13,877 bases of DNA, from positions 1 through 13,877 of the forward strand of contig JAPXKJ010000029.1 in NCBI GenBank assembly GCA_033810155.1. Reading direction: 5' to 3'. The notes below the pieces were generated by a model. That model was not told the DNA's origin and ran no database searches. It worked only from the letters and a program-made list of their open reading frames with translations. This document shows positions 13,751 to 13,877 of this stretch, one piece after another. This DNA comes from UBA3907 sp033810155. Its GTDB lineage: Bacteria; Bacillota; Sulfobacillia; Fermentithermobacillales; Fermentithermobacillaceae. How positions within the stretch are numbered: position 1 is the first letter of the stretch; every line of letters begins with the position of its first letter. The position numbers and the translations under genes are program-made.

Positions 13751-13877
13751 CTATTTCCCTTCGCGTTTTTCCTTAAGGTATGTTTTGGCGTCTTCAAGAA
13801 GTTCCGGCTTGTATATGAGTTCCATTGCCGATAGGGCCATAACCTTGGCGGCCATCTGGGTTGCGTCAATTGCTCTT
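13751..13877 (-). CDS. C-terminus of an M20-type amidohydrolase (5' part outside window)
   Basis: A reading frame enters from the right edge and ends at a TAG at 13751-13753, showing the last 41 residues. The visible part, ATQMAAKVMALSAMELIYKP then ELLEDAKTYLKEKREGK, matches the usual ending of M20D amidohydrolases such as the aminobenzoyl-glutamate utilisation protein B group: a helix with AAKVMAL followed by a PELL.DAK helix. No catalytic residue is in view, so the family is inferred from this short tail alone and the substrate is unknown. It is the upstream neighbour of the zinc/PH gene. Confidence 0.6.
   Translation of the reverse strand, partial: RAIDATQMAAKVMALSAMELIYKPELLEDAKTYLKEKREGK

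Overview
The window is ordinary bacterial chromosome with tightly packed genes, frequent GTG and TTG starts behind strong purine-rich Shine-Dalgarno (SD) sequences, and a type A RNase P RNA gene. The gene set suggests a fermentative or proteolytic anaerobe, Bacillota-like or possibly Synergistota- or Thermotoga-like: a Bacillus-type arginine/lysine decarboxylase, M20 dipeptidases, a DUF1893 protein and a LemA/TPM pair. The lineage is inferred from family distribution and is not certain. I saw no phage, transposon, CRISPR array, tRNA or rRNA.

Left part (1-2800). A MATE-family multidrug exporter runs leftward off the window edge. It faces away from a class III aminotransferase of the putrescine/ornithine type. 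The roughly 220-base region between them carries an extended -10 promoter for the exporter, a probable promoter for the aminotransferase, and two overlapping perfect inverted repeats where the aminotransferase transcript should begin.

Middle part (2800-9700, all rightward). A short RNase HI-like protein is followed by a secreted or membrane TPM-domain protein with an unusual zinc ribbon, and then a LemA protein. Next is rnpB with a near-consensus promoter, and a strong hairpin downstream of it. A DUF1893 protein sits directly before a membrane-anchored nucleotide-sugar 4,6-dehydratase (CapD/WbpM type) for surface polysaccharide or glycan synthesis. A Ste24-like M48 membrane protease ends this arm.

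Right part (9690-13877, all leftward). In transcription order there is the tail of an M20-type amidohydrolase, a protein with two CxxC/CxxC zinc modules and a PH-like domain, a hairpin-rich spacer, an arginine/lysine/ornithine decarboxylase, and an M20 dipeptidase. The dipeptidase converges on the M48 protease gene with overlapping stop codons. The decarboxylase and dipeptidase form a likely operon (24-base gap).

Working together: the decarboxylase makes a di- or polyamine precursor and the class III aminotransferase could degrade the same kind of amine. The M20 enzymes supply amino acids from peptides. The TPM, LemA, M48 and CapD-type proteins all act at the envelope. I see no clear new defence or mobile system. 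The most unusual items are the zinc/PH protein with an SD-masking hairpin, the paired hairpins at 12904-12982, and the tandem operator-like repeats at 1182-1225.
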